Positions 23,822-37,044 are shown, counted from the stretch's first letter. The stretch: DNA of 64,000 nucleotides from Lepus europaeus (GCF_033115175.1 NC_084850.1:18879218-18943217); one strand, 5' to 3'. Numbers and translations: made by a program. Notes: generated by a model not told the origin, from the sequence alone.

Positions 23822-24160
23822 AGGCATGGACATTTTGTACAGCAGTTGAGACACTACTTGGGATGTCCACATTTCAAATTGGGAGTGCCTCAGTTGGAGT
23901 CCTGGCCAGACTTCCAATTCCAACTTCTTGTTAATGTGCACCCTGGGAGGTAGCAGGTGATGGCTCAAATACCTGGGTGCCTGCCACCCACGTTGCTGAC
24001 TTTGGCTCAGTTTCAGGCTCCTGACTTTAACCTGGCCCAGCTCTGGTTGTTGCTGACATTTGGAGAGTGAACCAGTAGATGAAAGATTCTCTCTCTCTTT
24101 CTCTCTCTCTCTGTCTCTTTCTGTCTTTCAAATAAAAAAATAAATAAATAATTTTTTATA
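23822..24160 (+). mobile_element. Older C-repeat variant
   Basis: Diverged head (ttttgtacagcagttgagac), the cctgggaggtagcaggtgatggctcaa block and a tttcaaataaaaaaataaat tail. Confidence 0.8.
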
Positions 24161-25056
24161 AAATTTTAAAGACATTTTTGTAGGAGTAAAAAGCAAAGGA
24201 ATAGACAAAAAGTTTATAAACCTAATTGGGAAAGTAGCATTTATTAGATGTAAATCATGGAAGGACTATGTTAAAAACTCTTCGAAATAGGCCAAGATTT
24301 AGGTTAGTGATGATAGTCAAAGACAGAAAGAAATCAACCTAAATAGATTTGGGAGAAGGGAGGTGCTAGCATCACATTTTGGGCATGTTGAATTTGCAGC
24401 ACCAATGGGACATGCAAATGTTTGGAATACGGCTGGATTGAGATTATGACTAGAGATAAAGATTTAGGAGCAGTCAACATTAAGGAGATAAGCCATCAGA
24501 CTGAAAGAAATCTAAAAGAGACAGTGTAGAAAGGAAGGGATGAAATGTTGACAAAAATTCAAGTTAGAAGACAGGAAAAAGAAGGTACATAAGAAAATAT
24601 ACAGTGGTACACAGAGAATAATGCAAACGCTGCTGAAATAATTTCACAGAAAGGTGTTGAGTAGTATTATCTGCAGAAACCAAAGAGGGTGAAGACCAGG
24701 GAAAGGCCATCAGATTTGACAAGAGATCACTGTCAACTTTTGAATTTCAGTATTCAGTGTGGTCTGGTGACAGAAACTAGAATGCAAGAGATGGAGCAAA
24801 CCAATTAAGAAAAGATTTTTGTCAGCAACATGATCATTCAGGATTACATCTGTTTTGAATGAAGATGTTGTAGTATAAACTCCCAGAGAACAGCAACTTG
24901 AGTCAAGAGTTAGGTAATGAGAAAAACAGAAGCCTGAAATTATTGTGTTCAATACATCCAGCTGCATTTATACAAATATAAAAGTCAGTAACTCACTGGG
25001 TGGGGTGGGGCATATCTGAAAAAAGCATAGACTACATCTACATACAAGGATATGTA
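24161..25056. other. Noncoding spacer
   Basis: No repeat head, exon or gene recognised. Open frames are short with no family similarity. Confidence 0.5.
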
Positions 25057-25353
25057 TGGGCCGGCACCGCGGCTCAATAGGCTAATCCTCCACCTTGCGG
25101 CGCCGGCACACCGGGTTCTAGTCCCGGACGGGGCACCGGATTCTGTCCTGGTTGCCCCTCTTCCAGGCCAGCTCTCTGCTGTGGCCCAGGAGTGCAGTGG
25201 AGGATGGCTCAAGTCCTTGGGCCCTGCACCCCATGAGAGACCAGGAGAAGCACCTGGCTCCTGGCTTCGGATCAGCGCAGTGCGCCGGTCGCAGCGTGCC
25301 GGCCGCAGCGGCCGCAGCGGCCATTGGAGGGTGAACCAACGGCACAAGGAAGA

Positions 25354-25393
<40 letters not shown>

Positions 25394-25428
25394 CACTCTG
25401 CCTGTCAAAAAAATTAAAATTTAAGAAA
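25057..25428 (+). mobile_element. CSINE2 (young subfamily)
   Basis: Head gggccggcaccgcggctcaa, CG-rich 3' body with repeated ccggccgcagcggccgcag, CT run and CTGTCAAAAAAATT tail. Confidence 0.9.
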
Positions 25429-25485
25429 AAGGATATGTATGAATCTTATAAGAAACAGAAACTGGGCACTAAAGAAACCAGATGT

Positions 25486-25858
25486 AGGTGTGGGCATTTG
25501 GTGCACTGGTTAAGATGCCTGTTGAGATGACAGAACTCTATATCAGAGTAGCAGCTCCACTCTTGAATCTAGCTAATGCATACTCTGGGATGGAGCAGAA
25601 GATAGCTCAAGTACTTGGATTCCTACCACCCACATGGGAGACCTAGATGGAGTTCCCAGCTACTAGCTTTAGCCTGGCCTACACCCTCTTGCTGTTGCAA
25701 GAATTTTGAGGGTGAACCAACTGATAGGAAGAGATCTCTTTCTGTCTCTCTCTCTCCCCCTCTCCCTCTCAATCTCTCTCTCTCCTTTCTTCACTCCCTC
25801 TCTTTGTCTCTCTGCCTGCCTGCCTTTGAAATAATAATGAAAATAAATAAAATGAATA
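25486..25858 (+). mobile_element. Older C-repeat variant
   Basis: ggtgtgggcatttggtgcac head, tctgggatggagcagaagat block, CT/CCCTCT run and an AATAAATAAAATG tail. Confidence 0.8.
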
Positions 25859-26164
25859 ATCATAAAAAGAAACCAGACACAGAAGAGTACATCTTGTATG
25901 TATTAAATATGAATATATGTAATGTATATACATTCATTCACATACAAATCAAAACCAGGACAAATTAATCTATGTTGTTAAAAGTCAGGACAGTGGTTGT
26001 CCTGTGGCAAGTGAGTGGAAGGAGACCCAACAGTGACTGATGATCAATATGGGTGCTCGTTTTGAAGGTGTGTTACTATGTGAGAACTCATCAATCTGTA
26101 CACTTGTGAAGTATGTGTTTTTCTGTATGTATGCTTTTAAAAAAGGTTAAAAACCAACAAACAA

Positions 26165-26492
26165 GGGCCGGCATTGTGGTGTAGCAGGTTAAGCTGTCAC
26201 CTGCAACACTAGCACCCTTATGGGCACCAGTTCGAGTGCCAACTGCTTCACTTCCAATCCAGATCCCTACTAATGCGCCTGGGAAAGCAGCAGAAGATGG
26301 CCCAAGTGCTTGGGCCCCTGCACCTATGTTGGAGATCTGGAAGAAGTTCCTAACTCCTGGTTTCAGCCTGGCACGGCCCCAGCGGTTGTGGCCATTTGGG
26401 GAGTGAACCAGAAGATAGGTCTCTCTCTGTCTCACACACACACACACCATAACTCTGTCTTTCAAATATATAAGTCTTCAAAAAAAAAAAGC
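26165..26492 (+). mobile_element. CSINE
   Basis: Head gggccggcattgtggtgtag, body, short CT and CA run and a tttcaaatatataag-poly(A) tail. Confidence 0.88.
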
Positions 26493-26498
26493 AAACAT

Positions 26499-26850
26499 GA
26501 TGCTGTGGTCTGTATGTATTTCCCAAAAAAGCATGTGTTAAACAATCTCTAATGCAATAGTTGTCGAGGTGGAGTCTAACAGGAGGTGTTTAGATCATGA
26601 AGCCTCCACCCTAATAAATGAATTATTGTCACTTATAAAAGCACTTGAGATTTCTGAGTTTGAGCTCTCCTTTTCTCATACTGTTTTGCCCTTCTCCCTT
26701 ATGTCATGGAAGGACATTTCACAAAGGTCCTTGTTAGATATGGGCCCCTTAATCTTGGACTGCCCGGATTCTAGAACTGCAAGAAATAAACTTCGGTTCC
26801 TTATGGATCACTGGTCCCTAGTGCCACTGTCAAGATGCTCAGTTTCTCAG
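26499..26850 (+). mobile_element. MLT1/MST-like solo LTR (ERVL-MaLR class)
   Basis: It begins TGctgtggtctgtatgtatt and contains a gtggagtctaacaggagg block, a ttataaaagcacttgaga block and ctagaactgcaagaaataaa. These are typical of mammalian MaLR LTRs. Degenerate and non-coding. Family-level assignment is uncertain. Confidence 0.6.
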
Positions 26851-27574
26851 ATAATTTTTACATTTATCTGAAGTTTTTTATTTCTGACAGATCTCCATTG
26901 TTAGCTTTTATATATCTGTTGAACTTGAGAGTTAAAGTCATAGAAAATACTTGAAGTTTTCTTATCTGCCCTATACCAGCAATGTTACCTGAGCTAAAAC
27001 CAGAACTTAAGGTTAGGCAGGATGAAGTGCTACTTCAATTGTATTCAGGAGGTCTTAAAGCTCCCCAACTTCATTATTTTCTCCAACTGGAGCATTTAAT
27101 ACATTTCATTTTTTCTACCTACTTTGTGCATTAATCTAGACAAAAGTTTCCACACATTTGAACCCAAAATCATCTCAAATGAGTAATCTGGATAAGTATA
27201 CATCTTGTCCTACACATATAATTGCTTATATGGTCACATATAATTAACCTAATTTTACTAATGTAAAGGTTATTCAAGCCAGTTAATTTTTATGCTTGGG
27301 GACTATTCAAAGGTGATTACACATAACCCTTTCTGTGCTTCAGAACACATCCCTACTGTTTAAACATATTCACAAGGGACAGATTTGTACATAAGTACAT
27401 AAGGTCCCTCCAGTTCCCCAGGCTTTGCAATCTTTTATCCCGAAAGCATAAAAATGAACATGATGACTTTGGTCCCTATTCCTTCCGCTAATTGTTAATT
27501 GATGCTTATCACATTTTTGCTATCTCCAAGACTCTTTAGAGAGCCTGAAATACATCCACTAATTCTGCAGTTAC
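26851..27574. other. Noncoding sequence downstream of the last detected TM9SF2-like exon
   Basis: No repeat head or exon seen. The expected terminal exon of the TM9SF2-like gene (about 22 codons ending in a K-x-D type tail) was looked for on the minus strand and not recognised. Confidence 0.5.
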
Positions 27575-27746
27575 CTGTGAAGAGGAACAAAATCAGCACC
27601 ATGATCACCGTGTACCCTAAGTACAAAACAACGCTTGCAATGCCTGTGATTTGAAGTTTCGTAAAGAAGTAATGGATTGCATAGATGAAACAATAAACAG
27701 CTGTAAAACTGGTGGTCAAAAAGGACCTCCACCACCAATGATAATC
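27575..27746 (-). CDS. TM9SF2-like exon: last two transmembrane segments
   Basis: 172 bases; starts GAT TAT CAT (DYHWWWRSFL) after acceptor TTTTTACAG and ends FLFLFT+G at donor GTAACT, phase 1. It encodes 57 residues, including FTAVYCFIYAIHYFF and a final hydrophobic run. TM9SF2 has a glutamine where this protein has the middle tryptophan of WWW, the residue seen in TM9SF4. The reading frame runs past the donor for 26 codons to a stop near 27495, which is unlike any TM9SF tail, so splicing to a further exon is expected. Confidence 0.9.
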
Positions 27747-30700
27747 CTGTAAAAAGAGAGAAAACAACTTTTCTAATAAATTCTAAATGGGATGCCAATT
27801 ATAGTGATTAGAAAAAAAGAACACAAAGCAAACTTCCTAAGATATTGATTAAAAGAAATAAGGGGAAATTGTTATAAGAAATTTCATAAAATATATAATG
27901 TAAGTCCTGCTTGAGGTGCCCTCATGATTGCAAATGCCTTGTTGCCAGGAATACCACATGTGCCCTCTGGGATTGGATTTCTAACATGTGTGTTCTGACT
28001 ATCATAACACTGCCTCGGGGGCCAGTGCTGTGGTGTAGTAGAGGGTAAACTGCCTGCAGTGCCAACATTCCATGTGGGCTCCTGTTCTAGTCCCGACTGC
28101 TCCACTTCTGATCCAGCTCTCTGCTATGGCCTGGGAAAGCAGTAGAAGATAGTCCAAGTCCTTGGGCTCCTGCACCCACATGAGATGTGGGAGACCCAGA
28201 AGAAGCTCCTGGCTGCTGGCTTCGGATCGGCTCAGCTCTGGCCATTGCGGCCATTTGGGGAGTGAACCAGCGAATGGAAGACCTCTCTCTCTCTTTCTCT
28301 CTCTCTCTTTCTCTCTCTCTGTGCCTCTCTGTAACTCTACCTTTCAAATAAGTAAATAAATCTTTAAAAAAAAATAGCATTGCCTTGGCCCTGGAAAGCA
28401 TTTAGCTCATATTCAACATAGTGGCCAGAATTGAGCTTGGCTATCGATGCCTCAGGCCTCATATGAAAAAAAAGGATGAAGTGGAAATTTAAAATAGGCA
28501 TTGTGGTTAATAGAATTTGCTCTAACTGGCTAAAATCAGGACTCATGGAGGGCATGATGCAGGTCAATACTGCAAGTTGTTCTCACCCTGCAAACTTCTA
28601 TGGATGACTTCTAATGATTGTAAAGACACTGCAGGCAAAGGCTCCAGGGTCAACAGAACAAAGAGTTGACATAGCAGGTCTGAGGCTGCGACTTTCACGA
28701 GGGTCTTGCTTGTAAGATTGGTGCAAGGCTGCATCTGAGGGTTTGGCACTGAATCATTCCCTGACTGGTAAAACTGGTTTGGTATACCTCGGCTGTACAA
28801 ACACTGTGATTTATGATGAACACTTGATTTCCTCTTGGGAGTCTTGAATTTTTTTAGTTTCTAGACAGAGGATGCCTATATGAGGCATTCCCAATAAAAT
28901 TCTTCAATGCTGCTGAGTCTCTAACAGCCTTCCCTGAACAGAAACATTACAGATATCTCACTGCATTTTTTCACTACCAGTAAAAGGAATACATTGTGTA
29001 TATTCTTGCATGGAAAGGAAACAGCATATAACACCTGTGTCTTTCCCCTCAGCTAATCCTGCTGTGTGTCTCCACTTTGTAATAAACTCTAGCTACGTAT
29101 ACATTTATATCTTAGTTCTACAAGTCCTTTCAGTAAATCACCAAAAATGTTGGTGATCTTGAGGACCCACAAAGGAATAAAAATGTACCCACTGTGTGCT
29201 TATTGCTATATGTTTCATTAGTGATCATAGCAGATTCTCTACGACAAAATGGACTATCATATTAATGAAGTTAAATATATACATAATTATTTTTTTACCC
29301 TTATACCTATAATTCAAGAAGAAACTTCTCTAAGACAACATGTATGTAAGAATCATTCCTTCACCCTTGTATTGCCACCTTTGAAGGATCATATTTAACT
29401 ACCAAAATAAGATAGAGTTAGAGGATTTAAGAGAACAAGGGCCTTTAGCAGCAATATCAAATCCACAAGATAAAATCCTGGCCCAGTCTTCAAAGAAAAT
29501 TATAATTGTTGAAACAAAAACATCATTATTAACAATAAGGGAAGCTGGGTGTGGGGTATATCAAAATTCTATGTACTACCTCATGGTTCTTGTTTTGTAA
29601 ATTTAAAACTATTCTGAAATTAAGTTTAACAAAAAGAAAACCATTGAACCAGATATTTTATATGTCCAAATATCAAAACAGTGCCCTATATCTTTCTATG
29701 TTAACTGAATATTATGTAGCAATTATAGCAACCAGCCAGAAATAAATCACTTTCTGTTTAAATTTTCCATCAGAGTAGCATTAACTTGATAGCTGCATCA
29801 AAGTCAAAATGTCTCATTAGGAAAACACAATATAAAACCAATCCCAAGTTGCAGCAACCACAGTTAACATTTATTTCGATTCCTTTCTAAACACAGACTT
29901 ATAATTCCAATAATGTAGTTCAGAAAGCTTAAGATGCGTTTGTCTCTTATGTCTTTACCTGTGCGCGGAGATGAAAATAGCACAGCAAAACTGCAATTTC
30001 TGAGCATGTAATAAAGAGAATTATAAAGACAATGAAAAGAAATCCAAACATGTAGTACATTTCATGAGTCCTGAAAAACAAAAATAATAGGTTTAGAATG
30101 AATAGTAAACACTGGAAAATCAGCTCAGTTCTGCTCAATGGACTGTCACACATGTCTCTAAATTATTTTTTTAGACCTTTAACTCTTTATTCTAAACCTT
30201 CTTCTATATATCTAGTACCAAAAAAAATTTCCTTCTCTATGAGTTTCAGAGTCTGGCGATCTCCTCTGCAGTCAGAACCAGTGCTGCTACTTACCCATGT
30301 TTCTCTGTTCAGAGAATTTATTTCTCATTTGCGACCCATCAATACCTCTATAATGATTTCTATACACATGTAAAAACATGCTTTCCCTTTAGAAATGGAA
30401 GGTTGTAAATGCTATAAATACCAGCAACTATATTATACAACAGAAAATCACAGGAGGAATACCAATTTGCCTTTGAAAACCTGACATTCAGCTTCTCCGA
30501 ATACATCTCTACAGGGTGATTCTACACATGATTCTCCTAAATATCCTTTGAAACATGCATCTTTAAAACTCTGTGTGGATTACATTTAGGTCACACTTTT
30601 TCTTCATTATAGAGCTAGGCTAAATTGGGATGAGCAACACTTTTTTTAAGATTTATTTATTTATTTGAAAGGCAGAATTACAGGGAGAAAAGGAGAGACA

Positions 30701-33700
30701 GAGAGAAAGATCTTCCATCTGCTGATTCACTTCCCAAATGGTTGCAATGGCCAGAGCTTGGCCAGGCTGAAGCCAGGAGTCTGGAGCCAGGAGCTTCTTC
30801 CAGGTCTCCCATGTGGGTGCAGGGACTCAAGGACTTGGGCCATCTTCCACTGCTTTCTGAAGCCATTAGCAGGTAGCTGGCTTGGAAGTGGAGCAGCCAC
30901 GACTCAAACTGGTGCCCATAAGGGATGCTGGCACTCCAGGCAGTGGCTTAACCCAGTATGCCACAGTGCTGACCCCCCAAAAAAGCAACACATTTTAAAC
31001 AGTCTTCTAGGCAAGATGGGTACAGCGTTGTAGTGCAGTGGCCACCGGTTCAAGTCCCAGCTGCTCCATTTCCAATACAGCTTCCTGCTAATGCACCTAG
31101 GAAACCAGCAGCAGATGATCCAAGTACTTGGGTCCCTGCCATCCATGTAGGAGAACTGGCTCCTGGCTCCTGACTTCCACCTGGCCCAGCCCTAGCCATT
31201 GTGGCCATTTGGAGAGTGAACGAGCAAATGCAAAATTCTCCCTCTCTCTCTCTTTCAAATAAATAAATTTTTATTGTTTCTAATAAATATATTTGAAAGG
31301 CAGAGTTACAGATCGGGAGAAGGAAACATGGAGAGATATTCCATCCGCTGGTTCACTCTCCTAATGGGCTCAAGACTGGGTCTAGGCCAGGCCGAAGCCA
31401 AGAGCCAGAAGCCAGGAGCTTCTTCCAAGTCTCCCACATGGGTCCAGGGGCCCAAGGACTTGGGCCATCTCTGCTGCTTTCAAAGACATATTAGCTGGGT
31501 TAGAAGGTGAGCTGGGTTAGAGGGGAGCTGGATTAGAGGGGAGGGTTGGGTTAGAAGGGAGCAGCCGGGACTTCAACTGGCACCCATATGGGATGCCAGT
31601 GGTGCAGGATGTGGCCCAACATGCTGTGCCATAGCGCCGGCCCCAAATAAATAAATCTTCTTAAAAAGTCTTCCGGATGACTCAGACTTTTGGCTAAGAA
31701 CAAGTGTGAAAGTCTTTTGCAGATAAGAAACTGATGAACCAATCAGTTCTCTATTTTAAAAGCTCATGTAAAACAGGGGTTGGCAAGAATAATCTCTAAA
31801 TAATAAATATATACAAAGATGTACACAAGCACTCTGCTTTTCATTGAAACTAAAATTAGTTCATTTAAAGAACCTTTTAGTTTTCACTTCAAAATTACTT
31901 TTCCATTAAAAACATCTGGAAAATATGGCTACCATAATCTATTTTGCAGTATGCTAAATATTTAGTTGCTGACAAGGTAACAGAATTTATTATTTATCCT
32001 TCAAACAAATTTGTCATAATACATTTTTCAAAGGTGAGTAATTAACATGCATTGTTAAGCCTATTTTTTGAGAACTTGCAAGTTTTGTCAGTAAGATTGT
32101 TTGAAAAAAAAGTATAAAAAAATATAGTAGGGTACTGAATTTTACACTATGGTGCCTTTACCCATCTCCAAAAATCCTTCCACAGTAACACCCTGATTGG
32201 CCAGTTTCTGAAACCAGAATGCAGTCAAGAATCAGCAAGTAGAAGAAAAAAAAAAGATGCAGAGCAACTGAAATAGCTGTCACAAAGTTAGGACACTAAG
32301 ACACTTTCATCAGAAAGCACTAGTTGTTAATTTACATACATTGTTGTTAGAATTCTTAAACCACGGCTGGCGCCGCGGCTCACTTGGCTAATCCTCCGCC
32401 TGCGGCACCGGTACCCCAGGTTCTAGTGCCGGTTGGGGCACCAGGTTTTGTCCCTGGTTGCTCCTCTTCCAGTCCAGCTCTCTGCTATGGCCCAGGAAAG
32501 CAGTGGAGGATGGCCCAAGTGCTTGGGCCCTGCACCTGCATGGGAGACCAGGAGGAAGCACCTGGCTCCTGGCTTCAGATCGGCGCAGCGTGCCGGCCAG
32601 AGCAGCCATTTGGGGGATGAACCAATGGAAGGAAGACCTTTCTCTCTGTCTCTCTGTCTCTCTGTCTCTCTCTCTCTCTCTCTCACTGTCTAACTCTGCC
32701 TGTCAAAAAAAAGAAGAATTCTTAAACTTACAACAGATTTAAAATACCCAGTAAAAAGGAGTATGCATCCTGCCACCAGAACTAATATTTGACAGGAAGG
32801 AAAAAGACAGAAAACCCATACCTATAGCTCAGGATGCATGAAGACCCAAAGTCAGTGGCCTTCAAATGGTTTTTAGCAGATGAATTCTCAATGAAATCTC
32901 ACATGGGATTCCAGTACAGCAAACAGAAAAAATCAGAACTGTCCCTTCCCATCTGTAGGGACCTCCCTCCAAGTGATTCCCCCACCACCAAAATGCCTCA
33001 GCTTGAGACCACCTTCTCTAAGTCACACAGAAAGGCTTAATAAGAGGTTGCTCATTTTTTAAAAGGAGATTTTGTAGACATTTCCGTCAAAAACTTGTGA
33101 ATTAAGTATCAGTTCCCCAGGAAGTTCAGATAACAATTCAGATGCTATTTCCGGGTTAAGGTGGGGGATAAATAAAGTATTATTATATCAGAATTAAACC
33201 TCCTTGAAATACAGGAAAATTAATTAGAAAAAAAAGAAAGAAACTTTTGAACTTCTCTCTTCCAGTTCCTTATAAATTATATAAGAAATTGTTGTAAACT
33301 ATAGTCACCCGACTGTGCTGTAGGACACTAACACTTATTCTGCCTATTTAGTATCCAATATCCAACCTCCCTGAAATGACCATTGCTAAATACAGCATAC
33401 AGGTATCAGTTATCCCATAAAGATGTAGACCCCATAAAGATGTACAGTTCTTATATGCCACAGAAAAACTTTTTAAAAATAAAACTGCTAAGATTATAAA
33501 GCTACAATACTCACCAAATACTGTTTAGAATGTAAAAGAGTTGAGTAAAAATGCATCCAAATGGTACAATAGCACCAACTGCGATGTTAATAAGTGGTTT
33601 TGTAAAAATCTTCTGCTGAGGGATCGCACGAGGCATTGGATTTATGTGAACTGGGCATGTAAACTGCTCAAAAGGAAATGAGATGAAAATCAGAATGAAA

Positions 33701-33935
33701 TAAAATACAGATGTAATCACAATACAGAATCCTGAACCTGAACAGGACATGAAATGTCATATGGAAAAAAGACAGACAAGCCTCATTGAATAGAAATGTA
33801 ATGCAAGCCACATAGGTACTTTAAAATACTTTTAGGAACCACATTTGAAAAGTAAAAAGAAATTGATAAAATCTGCCAATAACATATTTTATCTGAGTTT
33901 TTTTTTTTTTTTTTTTGACAGGCAGAGTTAGACAT

Positions 33936-33975
<40 letters not shown>

Positions 33976-34349
33976 CCGGCGCTGTGGCTTAACAGGCTAA
34001 TCCTCTGCCTTGCGGCGCCGGCACACCGGGTTCTAGTCCCGGTTGGAGCGCCAGATTCTATCCCGGTTGCCCCTCTTCCAGGCCAGCTCTCTGCTATGGC
34101 CCTGGAAGGCAGTGGAGGATGGTCCAAGTCCTTGGGCCCTGCACCCGCATGGGAGACCAGGAGAAGCACCTGGCTCCTGGCTTCGGATTAGCGAGATGTG
34201 CCAGCCGCAGCGGCCATTGGAGGGTGAACCAACGGCAAAAAGGAAGACCTTTCTCTCTGTCTCTCTCTCACTATCCACTCTGCCTGTCAAAAAAACAAAA
34301 ACAAAAACAAAAAAACAAAGAGAGAGAGAGAGACAGACAGTTATAGACA

Positions 34350-34387
<38 letters not shown>

Positions 34388-37044
34388 TCTTCCTTCCGTT
34401 GGTTCACCTCAGATGTTCGCTACGGCCTGCGCACTGCGCTGATCCAAAGCCAGGAGCCAGGTGCTTCCTCCTGGTCTCCCATGCAGGTGCAGGGCCCAAG
34501 CACTTGGGCCATCCTCCACTGCCTTCCTGGGCCACAGCAGAGAGCTGGACTGGAAGAGGAGCAACCGGGACAGAATCCGGTGCCCCGACTGGGACTAGAA
34601 CCCAGGGTGCCAGCGTCACAGGCAGAGGATTAGCCCGGTGAACCGCAGCACCAGCCATTATTTGACTTACCATATCCAAATACTGTCATTTAAACTTATA
34701 GTAAATATAAAAACTATTGATCAGATATTTAACATTATTTCATTGTTACTGTTTTGAGTGTTCAAACGCCAGTCTGTATTGAACAATTACAGCAAGTCTT
34801 ATCAGACTAGCCACATCTGGGGAGCCTACTAACCACATGTGGCTAACAGCCACCACAGTAGGAGGCACACACGCATCACAAATGCTGGTCCCAACACAGA
34901 ACTGTAAGAATGTTTATCCCTCTTTATAAATTCCAGAAGAGAGATTGGACAAGATTTAGGGGTATTTCAACATAAAATAATCTGTAATGTCAAAAATTTC
35001 TAAGAATCTGTCTCTCAGAATTCATCAAAAATTTTCAGAAATTTCTCTATTTTCTGCTCCCTGTGGAACCCCATCTCCCTTTTAGTTTTTTTTTTTTTCT
35101 GATTTCTCCTCTGCAATCTCATGCTATAATTTTATACAATCCTTTTGCAGTGTGACCTTATTTAGTCGTTTACATCCTTTTTCCTACTTGTGAATTAGCT
35201 TAACTTCAAATCTGTAAATTGAATGCCTAACTTCTTGGATATATCTTGGATATATCTTAACTTTCTCCCCCCAATATAACTACTACTTTTCTGAGTTGGC
35301 TGCTGTCAGTGCTCCTACAACATATTCTTTAAGTTCTATCCATCAGAAATAAAAGGAAACATAAACAATCTATTATGGTATTTCAAAAAGTTCATGGCAA
35401 AATGGAATTATTTAGAAATAAGCTGATTTTGGTGCAAAAAATTTTGAAATCCATGCAGAGTTTTGGGTTTTTTTTTTTTTGCATAAAATACATATCCATG
35501 AAATTGTTGAAAATGTGGAAAATACATTAAAGATTGTCTTTCAAAGTGTTACTGTTTCTTATTAACTTTGTAATATCTTTTATTCCAAAATAATTATTCT
35601 CTGTAGTTTTCTCTAGTGGTGCTTTTTGTATTCCATGTGTAGGATATGCACAGTGAAGTTTTGTTTCAGGCATCACTCAATGGTCAGGAACAGTATTTTA
35701 AAAGTTTACTGGGGCTGGCGCTGTGGCGCAACAGGTTAACACCCTGGCCTGAAGCACCAACGTCCCATATGGGCGCTGGTTCAAGTCCCAGATACTGCAC
35801 TTCCGATCCAGCTCTCTGCTATGGTCTGGGAAAGCAATAGAAGATGGCCCAAGTCCTTGGGCCCCTGCACCCATGTGGGAGACTGGAGGAAGTTCCTGGC
35901 TCCTGGCTTCAGATCAGCGCAGCTCCAGCCATTGCGGTCAATTGAGAAGTGAACCATCGGATGGAAGACCTCTCTCTCTCTGCCTCTCCTCTCTATGTAA
36001 CTCTGACTTTCAAATAAATAAATAAATCTTAAGAAAAAAAGCTTACCGTTTCTTGACTCCCATAGTATTCTCCTAAAAGGGTGAGTGGTACCGATATGCT
36101 AAGCCACAGTACAAGGATGGCAATGAACCCACCAAAGGAGATGGTAGCTGATGACCCTTCGGTCCAAATAATCATATTCATAAAGAAGAGGTCAATAAAG
36201 ACAAACCTGAGAGAAGAAAAAATTCATTAGAAAACAATATACCTTCAAGGTAACTTTATAAACATACTTGATATGAGTGTCAGAGCATTCTTTTGGTCAC
36301 AAGGATATAATATAAATTACAAGATTAAATCCTAGAGGAATAATAAATCACTGTGTGCTGGGGCTTAAATTCCGTACCATACAACAAGATAGACTTTTAT
36401 TATAGGATATTATTTCTACATCGTCATCTTTGCATCTTCAGAATCTAGCAGAAAATAAATAAGGTGTGGAGAAATATACCATGGGAAAATTCAATATCTA
36501 GTATAGTGAACACAAGAAACAACATATTTGAAAAACTGATTTTAGACTGACATGCTATAAGATGCCTAACGTCACACAGATATTTACTTGAAATGAAAAA
36601 TTTTCTATCATTCATTCAAATGTAGCAAGTTCACCGCTAAGTCCTCTAGATACATCACAAGGAAAGCCCAATTGTTTTGCTCTTACTTGATCCAGACAAG
36701 GTTTACCAAAGCTACAGGTTGGTATGGTGTGATTATAGATATGAATGTTTCAGAGTACCTAAAAGATGAGTTTAAAAAAGTAAATAGAGGGGCTGGTGCT
36801 GTGGCGTAGTGGGTAAAGCTGCCACCTGCAGTGCCGGCATCCCATATGGATGCTGGTTCAAGACCTGGCTGCTCCACTTTCGATAAAGCTCTCTGCTATG
36901 GCCTGGGAAAGCAGTAAAGGATGGCACAAGTCCTTGGGCCCCAGCTCCCGCTTGGGAGACCAGGAAGAAGCTCCTGGCTCCTGGCTTCGGATAGGCGCAG
37001 CTCCGCCGTTGTGGCCAACTGGGGAGTGAATCAGTGAATGGAAG

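Noticed and set aside
34043-34633. 196-codon plus-strand frame
   Set aside because: It crosses two nested CSINE2 copies. The same peptide phrases (GARCFLLVSHAG, EDGPSPWALHP) recur at many other C-repeats.
36687-36758. A 72-base minus-strand segment with an acceptor-like TTTTAG and donor-like GTAAGA between two TM9SF2-like exons
   Set aside because: Its length gives the wrong phase for either neighbour, and its translation (TFISIITPYQPV...) does not match the family. The true exon for this position is the 58-base one at 48306-48363.
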